Both the position numbers and the translations under genes were made by a program. The notes below the pieces were generated by a model that saw only the letters and a program-made list of their open reading frames with translations, was not told where the DNA came from and searched no databases. From Flavobacteriales bacterium UBA7690 (GTDB lineage Bacteria > Bacteroidota > Bacteroidia > Flavobacteriales_F > PHOS-HE28): a DNA stretch of 26,585 nucleotides. The stretch is from assembly GCA_002482775.1 (NCBI GenBank), contig DLGQ01000112.1, positions 1-26,585 of the forward strand, in the 5' to 3' direction. Positions 17,001 to 23,286 of the stretch are shown piece after piece (position 1 is the stretch's first letter; each line of letters opens with the position of its first letter).

Positions 17001-17398
17001 CCGGGCTTGATACCCACACGTTCGTTGGGGCGAAGCTGGTGCGGCGCACTGGTGAACGGATAAACGAAGAACACATCGGACAGCTCTGGCGCGCGTTCCT
17101 GGATCTCTTCGCCATCCAACAAGTGCGGGCTCAGCAATTCGTTCAACTGCTGGAACCCATCGTTGTTCTTGGCGATGCCGATATAGAGCAACCGCGTTCC
17201 CTGACGGAATTCAATGCCCGCGACCGGCCGGATATCGAACCGCTTCGCATCGCGCACGAAGTCGGGAATGCCCGCGCTGCTGTGGATGTCGGTGAGCGCA
17301 AGCGTGCGCACGCCGACCTTCGCTGCTTCTTCCAGCAGCGCATCGGGCTTCATAACCCCGTACTTGAAACTGAACCAGCTGTGTGCGTTTAGGAACAT
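14069..17398 (-). CDS. dnaE: DNA polymerase III alpha subunit, DnaE2-type (error-prone)
   Basis: The product has 1109 residues. It is a second-type replicative polymerase subunit of the kind that in Bacteroidota accompanies a Y-family polymerase in lesion bypass. The N-terminal PHP domain starts MFLNAHSWFSFKYG; the usual first metal histidine of HxH is Asn, so nuclease activity is doubtful, as in this subfamily in general. Catalytic aspartates are Asp346 and Asp348 (PPDFDIDF) and probably Asp497 (LHKFDLLSQRGLGHI). The C-terminal OB fold ends near KLPWKPDPRYGEK. Three stretches do not look like family sequence (about residues 513-561, 797-830 and 955-1007), and each coincides with repeat DNA listed separately. 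They add roughly 110-130 residues, yet the frame is open throughout. The gene converges on the response regulator with a 4-nt gap. Confidence 0.92.
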   Translation of the reverse strand: MFLNAHSWFSFKYGVMKPDALLEEAAKVGVRTLALTDIHSSAGIPDFVRDAKRFDIRPVAGIEFRQGTRLLYIGIAKNNDGFQQLNELLSPHLLDGEEIQERAPELSDVFFVYPFTSAPHQLRPNERVGIKPGDLTRLPFSPWSKRLNDLVALLPVTFRHKRDHNVHRLLRTVAKNTVISMLPPEELASPDECFRAEKELKRIYQDFPQLLVNTERLLEQCSIAFDGSDKTREVFGASRTVDRERLHADTREGLKYRYPNASEKVLKRMHHELDVIEGMGFISYFLINQDIVRYARSRDFFHVGRGSGANSLVAYCLGITDVDPMELDLYFERFISTARKKPPDFDIDFSWKDRDEIFQYVFDKYNGAAVGTIHAAQIATYTTFQWRGAIRELGKAMGLPPEEIDILGEGGTRSYRDHRKLPDGAQGNQLDNVAQAVIRYGQHLLGMPHQFGIHAGGVVITEKPVTHYSALHRPPKGFPVTRISMLECEDLGLHKFDLLSQRGLGHIRDAVELVNAGRLADVAISGLADVNAHTTSLCDDIVDGTRSVDPPGRPTAVDIHDIARFKEDPAIKELIRTGNTIGCFYVESPAMRMLLKKLRVDDYLGLVAASSIIRPGVAESGMMREYLLRHNDPERRKQAPKELMAIMPETYGVMVYQEDVLRVASQYGGLDLEDADQVRRGMNIRYRDRPEFKVVEQKFFDNCKARNYPEGQAEEVWRQIESFASFSFSKGHSASYAVESYQSLYLKAHHPLEFLVGVANNFGGFYNTEFYLHEAKRAGAVIEAPCVNASEELCSLRKAKAQRALSSEPRALSFTERMLVARGSALEAHLPRIYLGLHNIKSLTNESAQLILSERRRHGPFVDLQDLLKRVPLPLEQARILVRVGALRFTGRSKPELLWDLALMHNGKVDAAPVGDLFITKVDAPKLPELQHFPLADAYDELDLLGFPLCDPFALVERALADEPISGPASQNGLREADVGVADALSGQRPTRSAQHADTSTRHASEPIILKREMHLYIGKRVRMFGYLIHVKATDTHSGQRMTFGSFIDPAGDFWDSTQFPDVAMRYPFQGRGVYHFTGVVEEEFGHVSLRTQRFEKLPWKPDPRYGEK
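14393..14522. repeat. In-frame repeat-rich insertion 3 in dnaE
   Basis: Direct repeats ACGTGTTG occur at 14393 and 14423. Small hairpins follow: CGCTGA...TCAGAGCG at 14433-14450 and CCCGCA...TGCGGG at 14473-14497. CTAATTG and CATCAGCTAAT (14512-14522) are also present, both units shared with insertion 1. The encoded stretch (residues about 955-1007, Ser/Ala/Gly/Thr-rich) separates the helix-hairpin-helix region from the OB fold and does not resemble DnaE. Confidence 0.55.
14914..14994. repeat. In-frame inverted heptamer blocks (insertion 2 in dnaE)
   Basis: Block one is five heptamers GAGCTTC, GAGCGCT, GAGCCAC, GAGCCAC, GAGCATA (14914-14948). An 11-nt spacer follows. Block two is GCTTAAG, GCTCGTG, GCTCGGA, GCTCAAG, GCTCTTT (14960-14994). 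The blocks are mutually inverted; GAGCCACGAGCC (14928-14939) and GGCTCGTGGCTC (14966-14977) pair perfectly. The unit is 81 nt, exactly 27 codons, so it keeps the dnaE frame although its period is 7. Confidence 0.75.
15717..15777. repeat. REP-like GTCGAC palindrome, copy 2, in frame inside dnaE
   Basis: The core is GTCGACCC (15739-15746), a 3-nt loop, and GGGTCGAC (15750-15757). Outer arms also pair: GTAG with CTAC, GGCA with TGCC, and TCGTGGAT (15717-15724) with ATCCACGA (15770-15777). The right flank, reversed, reads GCACCCGTAG, as in copy 1 at 45-54. It encodes part of DGTRSVDPPGRPTAV, which has no counterpart in DnaE proteins as I know them. Confidence 0.65.
15803..15859. repeat. GATTAGC-type repeats with 9-bp flanking duplication in dnaE
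   Basis: The 14-mer CACATCAGCTAATC occurs at 15809-15822 and 15833-15846 with CGCTAATTG between. CGCATTCAC occurs at 15803-15811 and 15851-15859, exactly 48 nt (16 codons) apart. On the coding strand it gives VNAG, RLADVAISG, LADV, NAH. CATCAGCTAAT recurs in insertion 3 at 14512-14522. Confidence 0.65.
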
Positions 17399-17406
17399 CG
17401 GGACCG

Positions 17407-17429
17407 GATCGACGCATTACCCGTCGATC
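17407..17429. promoter_or_regulatory. Hairpin just upstream of dnaE
   Basis: GATCGACG and CGTCGATC are exact inverted arms around a 7-nt loop, 9-31 nt before the dnaE ATG on the minus strand. It could terminate the transcript arriving from the IgGFc-like gene, act as an operator for dnaE, or be chance. No promoter motif was recognised beside it. Confidence 0.35.
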
Positions 17430-17460
17430 TTCGGCCCAATAATCTAGCACATGGAACGGC

Positions 17461-17580
17461 CTACTTCAACCCATCCCACCACCTTTCCGACTTCGACAGA
17501 TCTGCATCTGTGACAATGGCCCCAATCCGTGGCGTCAGCAGTGGTACGCCGAGTTCCTTGGCTTTCCTCGTGTCGACCAT
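17461..17580 (-). pseudogene. 3' fragment of a metallo-beta-lactamase-fold hydrolase gene
   Basis: The minus strand encodes the last 36 residues of the hydrolase at 19296-20417 (from KAKELGVPLLTP to WWDGLK and a stop), with two amino-acid differences in the shared part. The rest of the gene is missing. An ATG at 17580 opens a 39-codon frame that begins 1 nt after the TGA of the IgGFc-like gene, so it could be translated by coupling. The stop is TAG where the intact gene has TGA. Within the shared reading frame, three of the four internal base changes are synonymous and the fourth is Asn to Asp. It is almost certainly a remnant and not a functional gene. Confidence 0.8.
17463..17572. repeat. 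110-bp direct repeat, copy A
   Basis: By eye it matches 19298-19407 at 104 of 110 positions in the same orientation, with no gaps. The pair lies 1835 nt apart and brackets the IgGFc-like gene. Similarity stops abruptly on both sides. Confidence 0.85.
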
Positions 17581-17581
17581 A

Positions 17582-19114
17582 TCAGGGGCTAAGTACGACA
17601 AGTCGATATGCCTTAGCACTAGCCGACGAAGTGACCACATAATGCCCAGGGGCTATATCCACTCTCGGTTCATGCCCTTGATGAAAAGTAGCAACCAAAC
17701 GGCCACCACTATCCAGAACAAACCAATCCACATTCGCTTTAGCAGCAACTCTCGGCCACTCACCACCAGACGCAACGACAAAAGCAGATAGGCGTGAGGT
17801 CGGCAGCGCACGCTCATCGATCGATACCGTCTGCTGCCTGTCATAACCCAAATGGAACGTGTAGCTATTATAGTCGCCGAAACCATATGCGGTGGCCTGA
17901 TAGCCTCGATTGCCTGTAAGTGTATGACCGCCCTCCGTTAATTCGATCTGCGCCCAATAAACGCCCGGCACATCAGGCATGGGGAGGAACTGGTCCGCCA
18001 CAGAAATATCATCAAGCAGCACATCGGGTTGTCCAACCTCGCTAACTGCTACGATGTTCACGTAATGTTCCGGAGTACCAGCGCCGGTGAGGGCGGACCA
18101 TTGAGCACGATCATCCGAACGAGACGTTGGTTGCAACCATAGAAAAGCCGGGTCTCCCATGGTCCCGATATTGCATTCCTGACTCTCATTGAACTGCCCT
18201 ACAGCAAATGCCTTATCTCCCGTGATGTGAACTGCATTCATGATGTGCAAGTCGATCACCTCGCCTTCATCAAGCTCAAAATCGCCGACCCCTGTGATAT
18301 ATACATCAGACCCATCATGAAGCCCCAATAGTCGTACTTGATCGCCGCCTCGCTCTGCGAATGGAACGACGTAGTAAGAATCACCCCACGACCCTATCGG
18401 ATCAATCTGTTGAAAAAGATGGTCATCCGCGAGCTGACAATTCACAAAAGCTTGTCTTGCACCTGAGAATACAGCTACGGGCTTGGTCGTATCCAAGGAA
18501 AGAACACGGCTCCCGCTCAGATCACCAAGAGCTTGGATCTGAAAGACCTGACCAGCGTTCAATGTGATCTCGAACGGTATACCAGGCGGACGGAAACTGC
18601 TTGTCAAAACTGACGGAATGATCCGAACAACGGTACCATCTTGCGTTGCAAGTACCACGAACTCCGAAGGGCTCCCACCACCGTCGTCAGCATGGGCCAA
18701 TACCATATAATCGACACCCAGTCGTTCGACCGGATGCACAAGCGTTGCTTCGGAGAAAAAGAGCCTGTGATGATAAGCCTGCACATCTATTTCATCATCA
18801 CCTATGATACGGATGCCATAGTTGAAGAACGCCTCATCGCCTTGTGGATAGTATATGTTCGCCGGTAACGTGATCACAGTAGGTTCATCCGGAACAATAG
18901 TGAATGGAACACTATATCCCGCAGCCGGTATCTGCAATTCACCTTGTGTTCCGATCTCCGAACTCACCACAACATCGAACGAAGGCTGTCCATTGGCTGG
19001 CAGCATAAGGTTCTCCATATAGGTTAGCCAGAATTCCGTCCCTGAAGAAGTCACCTGAGCCTGTACGCGTAGAATTCCGCTTACAAGTAGTAGTAATACA
19101 ACGAATACTCTCAT
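17582..19114 (-). CDS. Secreted IgGFc-binding-domain-like protein with T9SS-like tail
   Basis: The product has 510 residues with a signal peptide (MRVFVVLLLLVSGILRVQAQ). Right after it, SSGTEFWLTYMENLML begins a domain of the IgGFc-binding N-terminal type, seen in many secreted proteins of Bacteroidota. Other expected features follow, such as PDEPTVITLPANIYYP and VVPFAERGGDQVRLLG. Residues about 435-510 (from SIDERALP to AYRLVVLSP) look like a degenerate T9SS C-terminal domain. The ligand is unknown; a carbohydrate- or protein-binding surface role is a guess. The gene looks more AT-rich than its neighbours by eye, and the 110-bp direct repeats on either side suggest it arrived as a cassette. 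The stop lies 1 nt before the fragment ORF at 17580. Confidence 0.83.
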   Translation of the reverse strand: MRVFVVLLLLVSGILRVQAQVTSSGTEFWLTYMENLMLPANGQPSFDVVVSSEIGTQGELQIPAAGYSVPFTIVPDEPTVITLPANIYYPQGDEAFFNYGIRIIGDDEIDVQAYHHRLFFSEATLVHPVERLGVDYMVLAHADDGGGSPSEFVVLATQDGTVVRIIPSVLTSSFRPPGIPFEITLNAGQVFQIQALGDLSGSRVLSLDTTKPVAVFSGARQAFVNCQLADDHLFQQIDPIGSWGDSYYVVPFAERGGDQVRLLGLHDGSDVYITGVGDFELDEGEVIDLHIMNAVHITGDKAFAVGQFNESQECNIGTMGDPAFLWLQPTSRSDDRAQWSALTGAGTPEHYVNIVAVSEVGQPDVLLDDISVADQFLPMPDVPGVYWAQIELTEGGHTLTGNRGYQATAYGFGDYNSYTFHLGYDRQQTVSIDERALPTSRLSAFVVASGGEWPRVAAKANVDWFVLDSGGRLVATFHQGHEPRVDIAPGHYVVTSSASAKAYRLVVLSP

Positions 19115-19295
19115 AGCATCGCTTTTGGTAAAGACAGGGTTATCGATCCCTGGCTGCCTCGAAGATATTTAAAGAAGCTGGCCGCTCCACGGAAGCGCCC
19201 CCTTACTCCTCGCTGCGGATCTACTGGCACACCCTTATGTAATGGTCACCCACCGTAAGCTACGCATAGTGCGCGAGAACACCAGTCTGGCTGCG

Positions 19296-20417
19296 TCACT
19301 TCAACCCATCCCACCACCTTTCCGACTTCGACAGATCTGCATTCGTTACAATGGCCCCGATCCGTGGCGTCAGCAGTGGTACGCCGAGTTCCTTGGCTTT
19401 CACCGTGAGCCGCTCCACGGGCTCTTTCCACACGTGCATGGCGAGGCTGAATTTTCCCCAGTGGATCGGCATCACCACGCGGGCTTTCACATCCACCCCG
19501 GCTTGTGCGGTCTCTTCGGGCATCATGTGGATATTTGACCACAGCACGTTGTACGCACCGCATTCCAGCAGCGCCAGATCGAACGGACCGAACCGTTCAC
19601 CTACTTCTTTGAATGTTGGCGAGTATCCCGAATCCGCGCCGAAGTAGACCTTTTTGCCGTTGCTCTCCAAGACCCACGCCCCCCACAACGTACTTGCGCG
19701 GTTGAACATGCCGCGACCGGAGAAGTGACGCGAAGGTGCCAACGTGAGTTTCACCGGCCCAGCATCCACACTCTCCCACCAATCCTTCTCGGTGATGGAA
19801 GCAGCTGGTATGCCCCAGTATTCCAAGTGGGCACCGACGCCCAGCGGCGTGATGAAACGTTTGTCCTTCAACTGCTCCACCGTGGCGCGGTCCAGGTGAT
19901 CGTAGTGATCATGCGAGAGCAGCACCACATCCACGGCGGGCAACAGATCCACACGCATGTGCTGGCGGAAGTTGAACCGCTTGGGGCCCGCGAACGAGAA
20001 GGTGGATGCGCGCTCGCCGAAAACAGGATCGGTAAGGAACGTAACACCACCCATCTTGATCAGCAACGATGAATGCCCGAACCACGCTACGGCGAATGAA
20101 CTGTCTGGAACTGCTTTCCATGCAGCGAGGTCCAGATCCACCGTGGGGATGGTGTCCTTCGCCTCGCGCCCTTCACCACCCTTGAGGAACTCCCACATCA
20201 CTCCGGCCAACTGCCCTACCGGCATGTCCATGTTCGTTTCTGTGAGGTTCTGGAACTTGCCGTCGCGGTAGTTGGGCGATGCTTGGATGCGCGCGAGCCG
20301 CTCACCGGCCGGATTGCTACCGATGCGCGGCGCGAATGCGAAGTAGGCGAAGAGCGCAAGAAGAAGCACGACGAGCGTGCCCAATAGCCAGAGAAGGACC
20401 ATCCGGAGTCGTTTCAT
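19296..20417 (-). CDS. Membrane-anchored metallo-beta-lactamase-fold hydrolase (UlaG/NAPE-PLD-like)
   Basis: The product has 373 residues. One N-terminal hydrophobic helix (WLLGTLVVLLLALFAYFAF) anchors or exports it. The metal site HDHYDHLD is at residues 169-176; further ligands are probably the His in PSRHFSGRG, the Asp in GADSGYSP and the His in MPIHWGKF. GHSSLLIKMGG and FLTDPVFGERAS are typical of the UlaG/NAPE-PLD-like branch, whose members cut lactone or phosphodiester bonds. The exact substrate cannot be told. The length is normal for the branch. Its last 110 bp are duplicated at 17463-17572. It is divergent from the phosphatase gene at 20589 across 171 nt. Confidence 0.9.
   Translation of the reverse strand: MKRLRMVLLWLLGTLVVLLLALFAYFAFAPRIGSNPAGERLARIQASPNYRDGKFQNLTETNMDMPVGQLAGVMWEFLKGGEGREAKDTIPTVDLDLAAWKAVPDSSFAVAWFGHSSLLIKMGGVTFLTDPVFGERASTFSFAGPKRFNFRQHMRVDLLPAVDVVLLSHDHYDHLDRATVEQLKDKRFITPLGVGAHLEYWGIPAASITEKDWWESVDAGPVKLTLAPSRHFSGRGMFNRASTLWGAWVLESNGKKVYFGADSGYSPTFKEVGERFGPFDLALLECGAYNVLWSNIHMMPEETAQAGVDVKARVVMPIHWGKFSLAMHVWKEPVERLTVKAKELGVPLLTPRIGAIVTNADLSKSERWWDGLK
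19298..19407. repeat. 110-bp direct repeat, copy B (3' end of the hydrolase gene)
   Basis: This is the copy within the intact hydrolase gene; it pairs with 17463-17572. The left boundary coincides with the gene's stop codon (TGA here, TAG in copy A), and the right boundary falls inside codons near residue 337. Confidence 0.85.
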
Positions 20418-20542
20418 GTTCGTGGAACGGGAGGCAAAGTTCCGATCCCCATGCGCCCATCAATGGCCCATCATCAGCCCAGCGTGCCACTCATGGAATG
20501 GTCGCCATTGACCATCCATCACACCCATGCCCTCAAGGGTCA

Positions 20543-20573
20543 TTGACCGCCCCTTTCACGCGAAGTAATTTCC
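20543..20573 (+). promoter_or_regulatory. Possible Bacteroidota-type promoter of the phosphatase gene
   Basis: TTG at 20543-20545 is followed 20 nt later by TAATTTCC (20566-20573), a partial match to the TAnnTTTG -7 element at the usual distance. Transcription would begin about 10 nt before the ATG at 20589. Two mismatches in the -7 box keep this tentative. Confidence 0.3.
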
Positions 20574-20588
20574 CTGCTTTCCACCACC

Positions 20589-23168
20589 ATGCGTTCTTCC
20601 ACCCTCTTGTTCGCCATCGCGTCCACCTTCTTCAACTGCACAACCGCACTGGCCGTGGATGTCCCACTGATCCCCTTCGGATCAACGTGGAAATACCTGG
20701 ACAACGGCACCAACCAAGGCACGGCTTGGCGAGCGAGCGGTTTCAACGACGGCACGTGGGCCAGCGGACCTGCGGAACTCGGCTACGGCGATAGCGATGA
20801 AGCCACGGTGGTCGGTTTCGGACCGAGTTCGACCGCCAAGTACATCACCACCTACTTCCGGAGAACGATCACCATCGCGGATGTGAACGCCTACCCCGGC
20901 TATAAACTGCGCATCAAACGCGACGACGGTATCGTGGTCTATTTGAACGGCACTGAGATCCTACGGCAGAACATGAACGAAGGGACCATTGCCTTCGGCA
21001 CCCTGGCTTACGCGGCGGTGAGCGATCCCGAGGAGGGACAACTTCTGGAAGCCTTGTTGAAGCCGATCCAATTCGCCAATGGGAACAATACACTGGCCGT
21101 AGAGATCCACCAGAGCGCAGCCAACAGCAGTGACATCAGCTTCGACATGGAACTGATGGGGCTGGACGCGAACGTATCCATCCACCGTGGTCCGTACCTG
21201 CAGGTCACTACACCGACCGGGACCACCATCGCTTGGACCACCGATGCACCTTCCAATGCACGCGTGAAATTCGGCCTGGCCCTAGGGCAACTTACCTCAC
21301 AGGTGGATGTGCCCGCCACGACATTGCACCATGAAGTGGTGCTATCCGGCCTACAGCCCAACACCACCTACTACTATACCATTGGAAGCAGCACCCAGGA
21401 CCTGACAACCGAAGACCCGACGACATTCTTCACAACTCATCCCGCACAAGGGAATGAACGACCGGCGCGGATCTGGGTCGTCGGTGATGCTGGTACGGCA
21501 TACGCGGCACAAGCGAGCGTTCGCGACTCGTACATCAATTTCATCAGCGGTTCGCACAAGGCCGATGCGTGGATCATGCTGGGCGACAATGCTTACAACC
21601 ACGGCCGTGAAACGGAATACCAGTTGGGCATCTTCCACAACATGTACGAGGGCATCCTGCGCAACACGACCCTTTGGCCCGCACCGGGTAACCACGATTA
21701 CGGCAGCGGTGCGAACGGCAGCTCGAATATCGGTCCGTACTACGATCTGTTCACGTTGCCGAAACTTGCGCAGGCGGGAGGTGTGCCCTCCAACACCGAA
21801 GCTTACTATTCCTTCGACCTGGGCAACATCCACTTCGTCTCGTTGGACAGTTATGGAGTGTCGCGCGCAACCTCTGGTGCCATGGCCACCTGGCTGTTGG
21901 CGGACCTGGCCTACGCGGAAGCCAACGCGAAGTGGATCATCGCCTACTGGCATCATCCGCCGTACACCAAGGGCTCGCATGACTCGGACAACGTGGGGGA
22001 TAGTGGTGGCCTGATGCGCGATATGCGCGAGAACATCGTTCCCATACTTGAGTCGCATGGTGTGGATCTCGTGCTCGCAGGGCACAGTCATTCCTATGAA
22101 CGCTCGTTCCTCATTGACGGGCACTATGGCGTCTCATCCACCTTCAATGCAGCCACCATGGGTGTGGACATGACGAGTGGCCGGGGCAACGGCTCCGGCG
22201 CTTACAACAAGCCATCCGAACCCGGTGCGCATGCCGGTACGGTTTTCACGGTGTGTGGTGTGAGCGGAAAGAAAGATGCATCCGGTGCGCTCAACCACCC
22301 GGTGATGTACCTCAGCAGCTATGCGCACTTGGGGTCCATGGTGATCGATGTAACGGGCGATTCGCTGCATGCCCAATTCATCAATAGCGCCGGGGCCGTG
22401 ATCGATCAGTTCGATGTGGTGAAACCGCCTACCATGATCCAGTTGGATATGAAGGTGATCCTGGAAGGCCCCTTTGACAGCAGCACGGGAATGATGCGGG
22501 ATGACCTCCGCCTGGCCGGCCTCATTCCATCCGCTCAACCGCACGTGGCCATGTTCACCTCCCTCGGCGGCGGCGGAGAAACCGTAGCGCCTGCCGTACT
22601 CCAGACCGCCGGACCAACAGCCATCGTTGATTGGGTCTTCTTGGAACTGCGCTCGAAGGATATCCCTTCGCAGGTGGTGTATTCACGATCAGCCCTACTG
22701 CGACGCGATGGACATGTGGTGGACCTGGACGGTGTTTCCCCTGTTCCCTTCCGTATGCCGGTAGGCGATTATCACATCGCCGTGCGTCACCGCAACCATT
22801 TGGGCGCAATGCCCAACGCACCGGTCCGCTTCAACAACAGCGTGGCGACGGTCGATCTTACGCTACCGGCCACCACGACCTGGGGCACCGAAGCACAGCG
22901 TAACAGCAATGGCATCCTGATGCTTTGGGGTGGCGATGTGATCCGCGATGGAACAGTGCGGTACAATGGCCAGGCCAATGACCGCGATCCGATCCTGCAA
23001 GCGATCGGTGGCCTGGTTCCCACGCAGACATGGAACGGCTACCAGACCACCGACATCGGATTGGACGGTGTGACCATGTACAGCGGCGGCGGCAATGACC
23101 GGGACCGGGTACTTTCCACCATCGGCGGTATCGTCCCCACGAACGTGCGCCTCGAACAGTTACCGTGA
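20589..23168 (+). CDS. Secreted purple-acid-phosphatase-like metallophosphoesterase
   Basis: The product has 859 residues with a signal peptide (MRSSTLLFAIASTFFNCTTALA). Residues about 25-195 form a jelly-roll-like module (KLRIKRDDGIVVYLNGTEIL). The fibronectin-type PAP N-terminal domain follows (GPYLQV, then AWTTDAPSNARVKFG). The phosphoesterase domain has metal ligands Asp300 (GDAG), Asp333-Asn334 (LGDNAY), Asn368-His369-Asp370 (PGNHD), His455-His456 and His499/His501 (GHSHSYERS). It should hydrolyse phosphate esters outside the cell or in the periplasm. The C-terminal 80 residues contain two copies of a motif ending NDRDxILxxIGGxVPT instead of an obvious T9SS type A domain; the Asp/Asn/Gly pattern resembles calcium-binding dockerin-type repeats. 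It is divergent from the hydrolase gene. Confidence 0.92.
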   Translation: MRSSTLLFAIASTFFNCTTALAVDVPLIPFGSTWKYLDNGTNQGTAWRASGFNDGTWASGPAELGYGDSDEATVVGFGPSSTAKYITTYFRRTITIADVNAYPGYKLRIKRDDGIVVYLNGTEILRQNMNEGTIAFGTLAYAAVSDPEEGQLLEALLKPIQFANGNNTLAVEIHQSAANSSDISFDMELMGLDANVSIHRGPYLQVTTPTGTTIAWTTDAPSNARVKFGLALGQLTSQVDVPATTLHHEVVLSGLQPNTTYYYTIGSSTQDLTTEDPTTFFTTHPAQGNERPARIWVVGDAGTAYAAQASVRDSYINFISGSHKADAWIMLGDNAYNHGRETEYQLGIFHNMYEGILRNTTLWPAPGNHDYGSGANGSSNIGPYYDLFTLPKLAQAGGVPSNTEAYYSFDLGNIHFVSLDSYGVSRATSGAMATWLLADLAYAEANAKWIIAYWHHPPYTKGSHDSDNVGDSGGLMRDMRENIVPILESHGVDLVLAGHSHSYERSFLIDGHYGVSSTFNAATMGVDMTSGRGNGSGAYNKPSEPGAHAGTVFTVCGVSGKKDASGALNHPVMYLSSYAHLGSMVIDVTGDSLHAQFINSAGAVIDQFDVVKPPTMIQLDMKVILEGPFDSSTGMMRDDLRLAGLIPSAQPHVAMFTSLGGGGETVAPAVLQTAGPTAIVDWVFLELRSKDIPSQVVYSRSALLRRDGHVVDLDGVSPVPFRMPVGDYHIAVRHRNHLGAMPNAPVRFNNSVATVDLTLPATTTWGTEAQRNSNGILMLWGGDVIRDGTVRYNGQANDRDPILQAIGGLVPTQTWNGYQTTDIGLDGVTMYSGGGNDRDRVLSTIGGIVPTNVRLEQLP

Positions 23169-23286
23169 TCGGCACAAAAGCGAACGACCGCACGGACTAC
23201 TTCCGCACCCCCACGAATTCGGGTCTACGGAACGTCCATGCGGCCTTCGCAACGCCAGCGCACCACTTACGCCGACGGAACGATGA

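Noticed and set aside
16244..17392. A 382-codon plus-strand open frame opposite dnaE
   Set aside because: It is the antisense shadow of a clear polymerase gene in GC-rich DNA; the protein has no recognisable domain.
17582..19407. A transposon between the 110-bp repeats
   Set aside because: No transposase, integrase or terminal inverted repeats are present; only the secreted protein is encoded.
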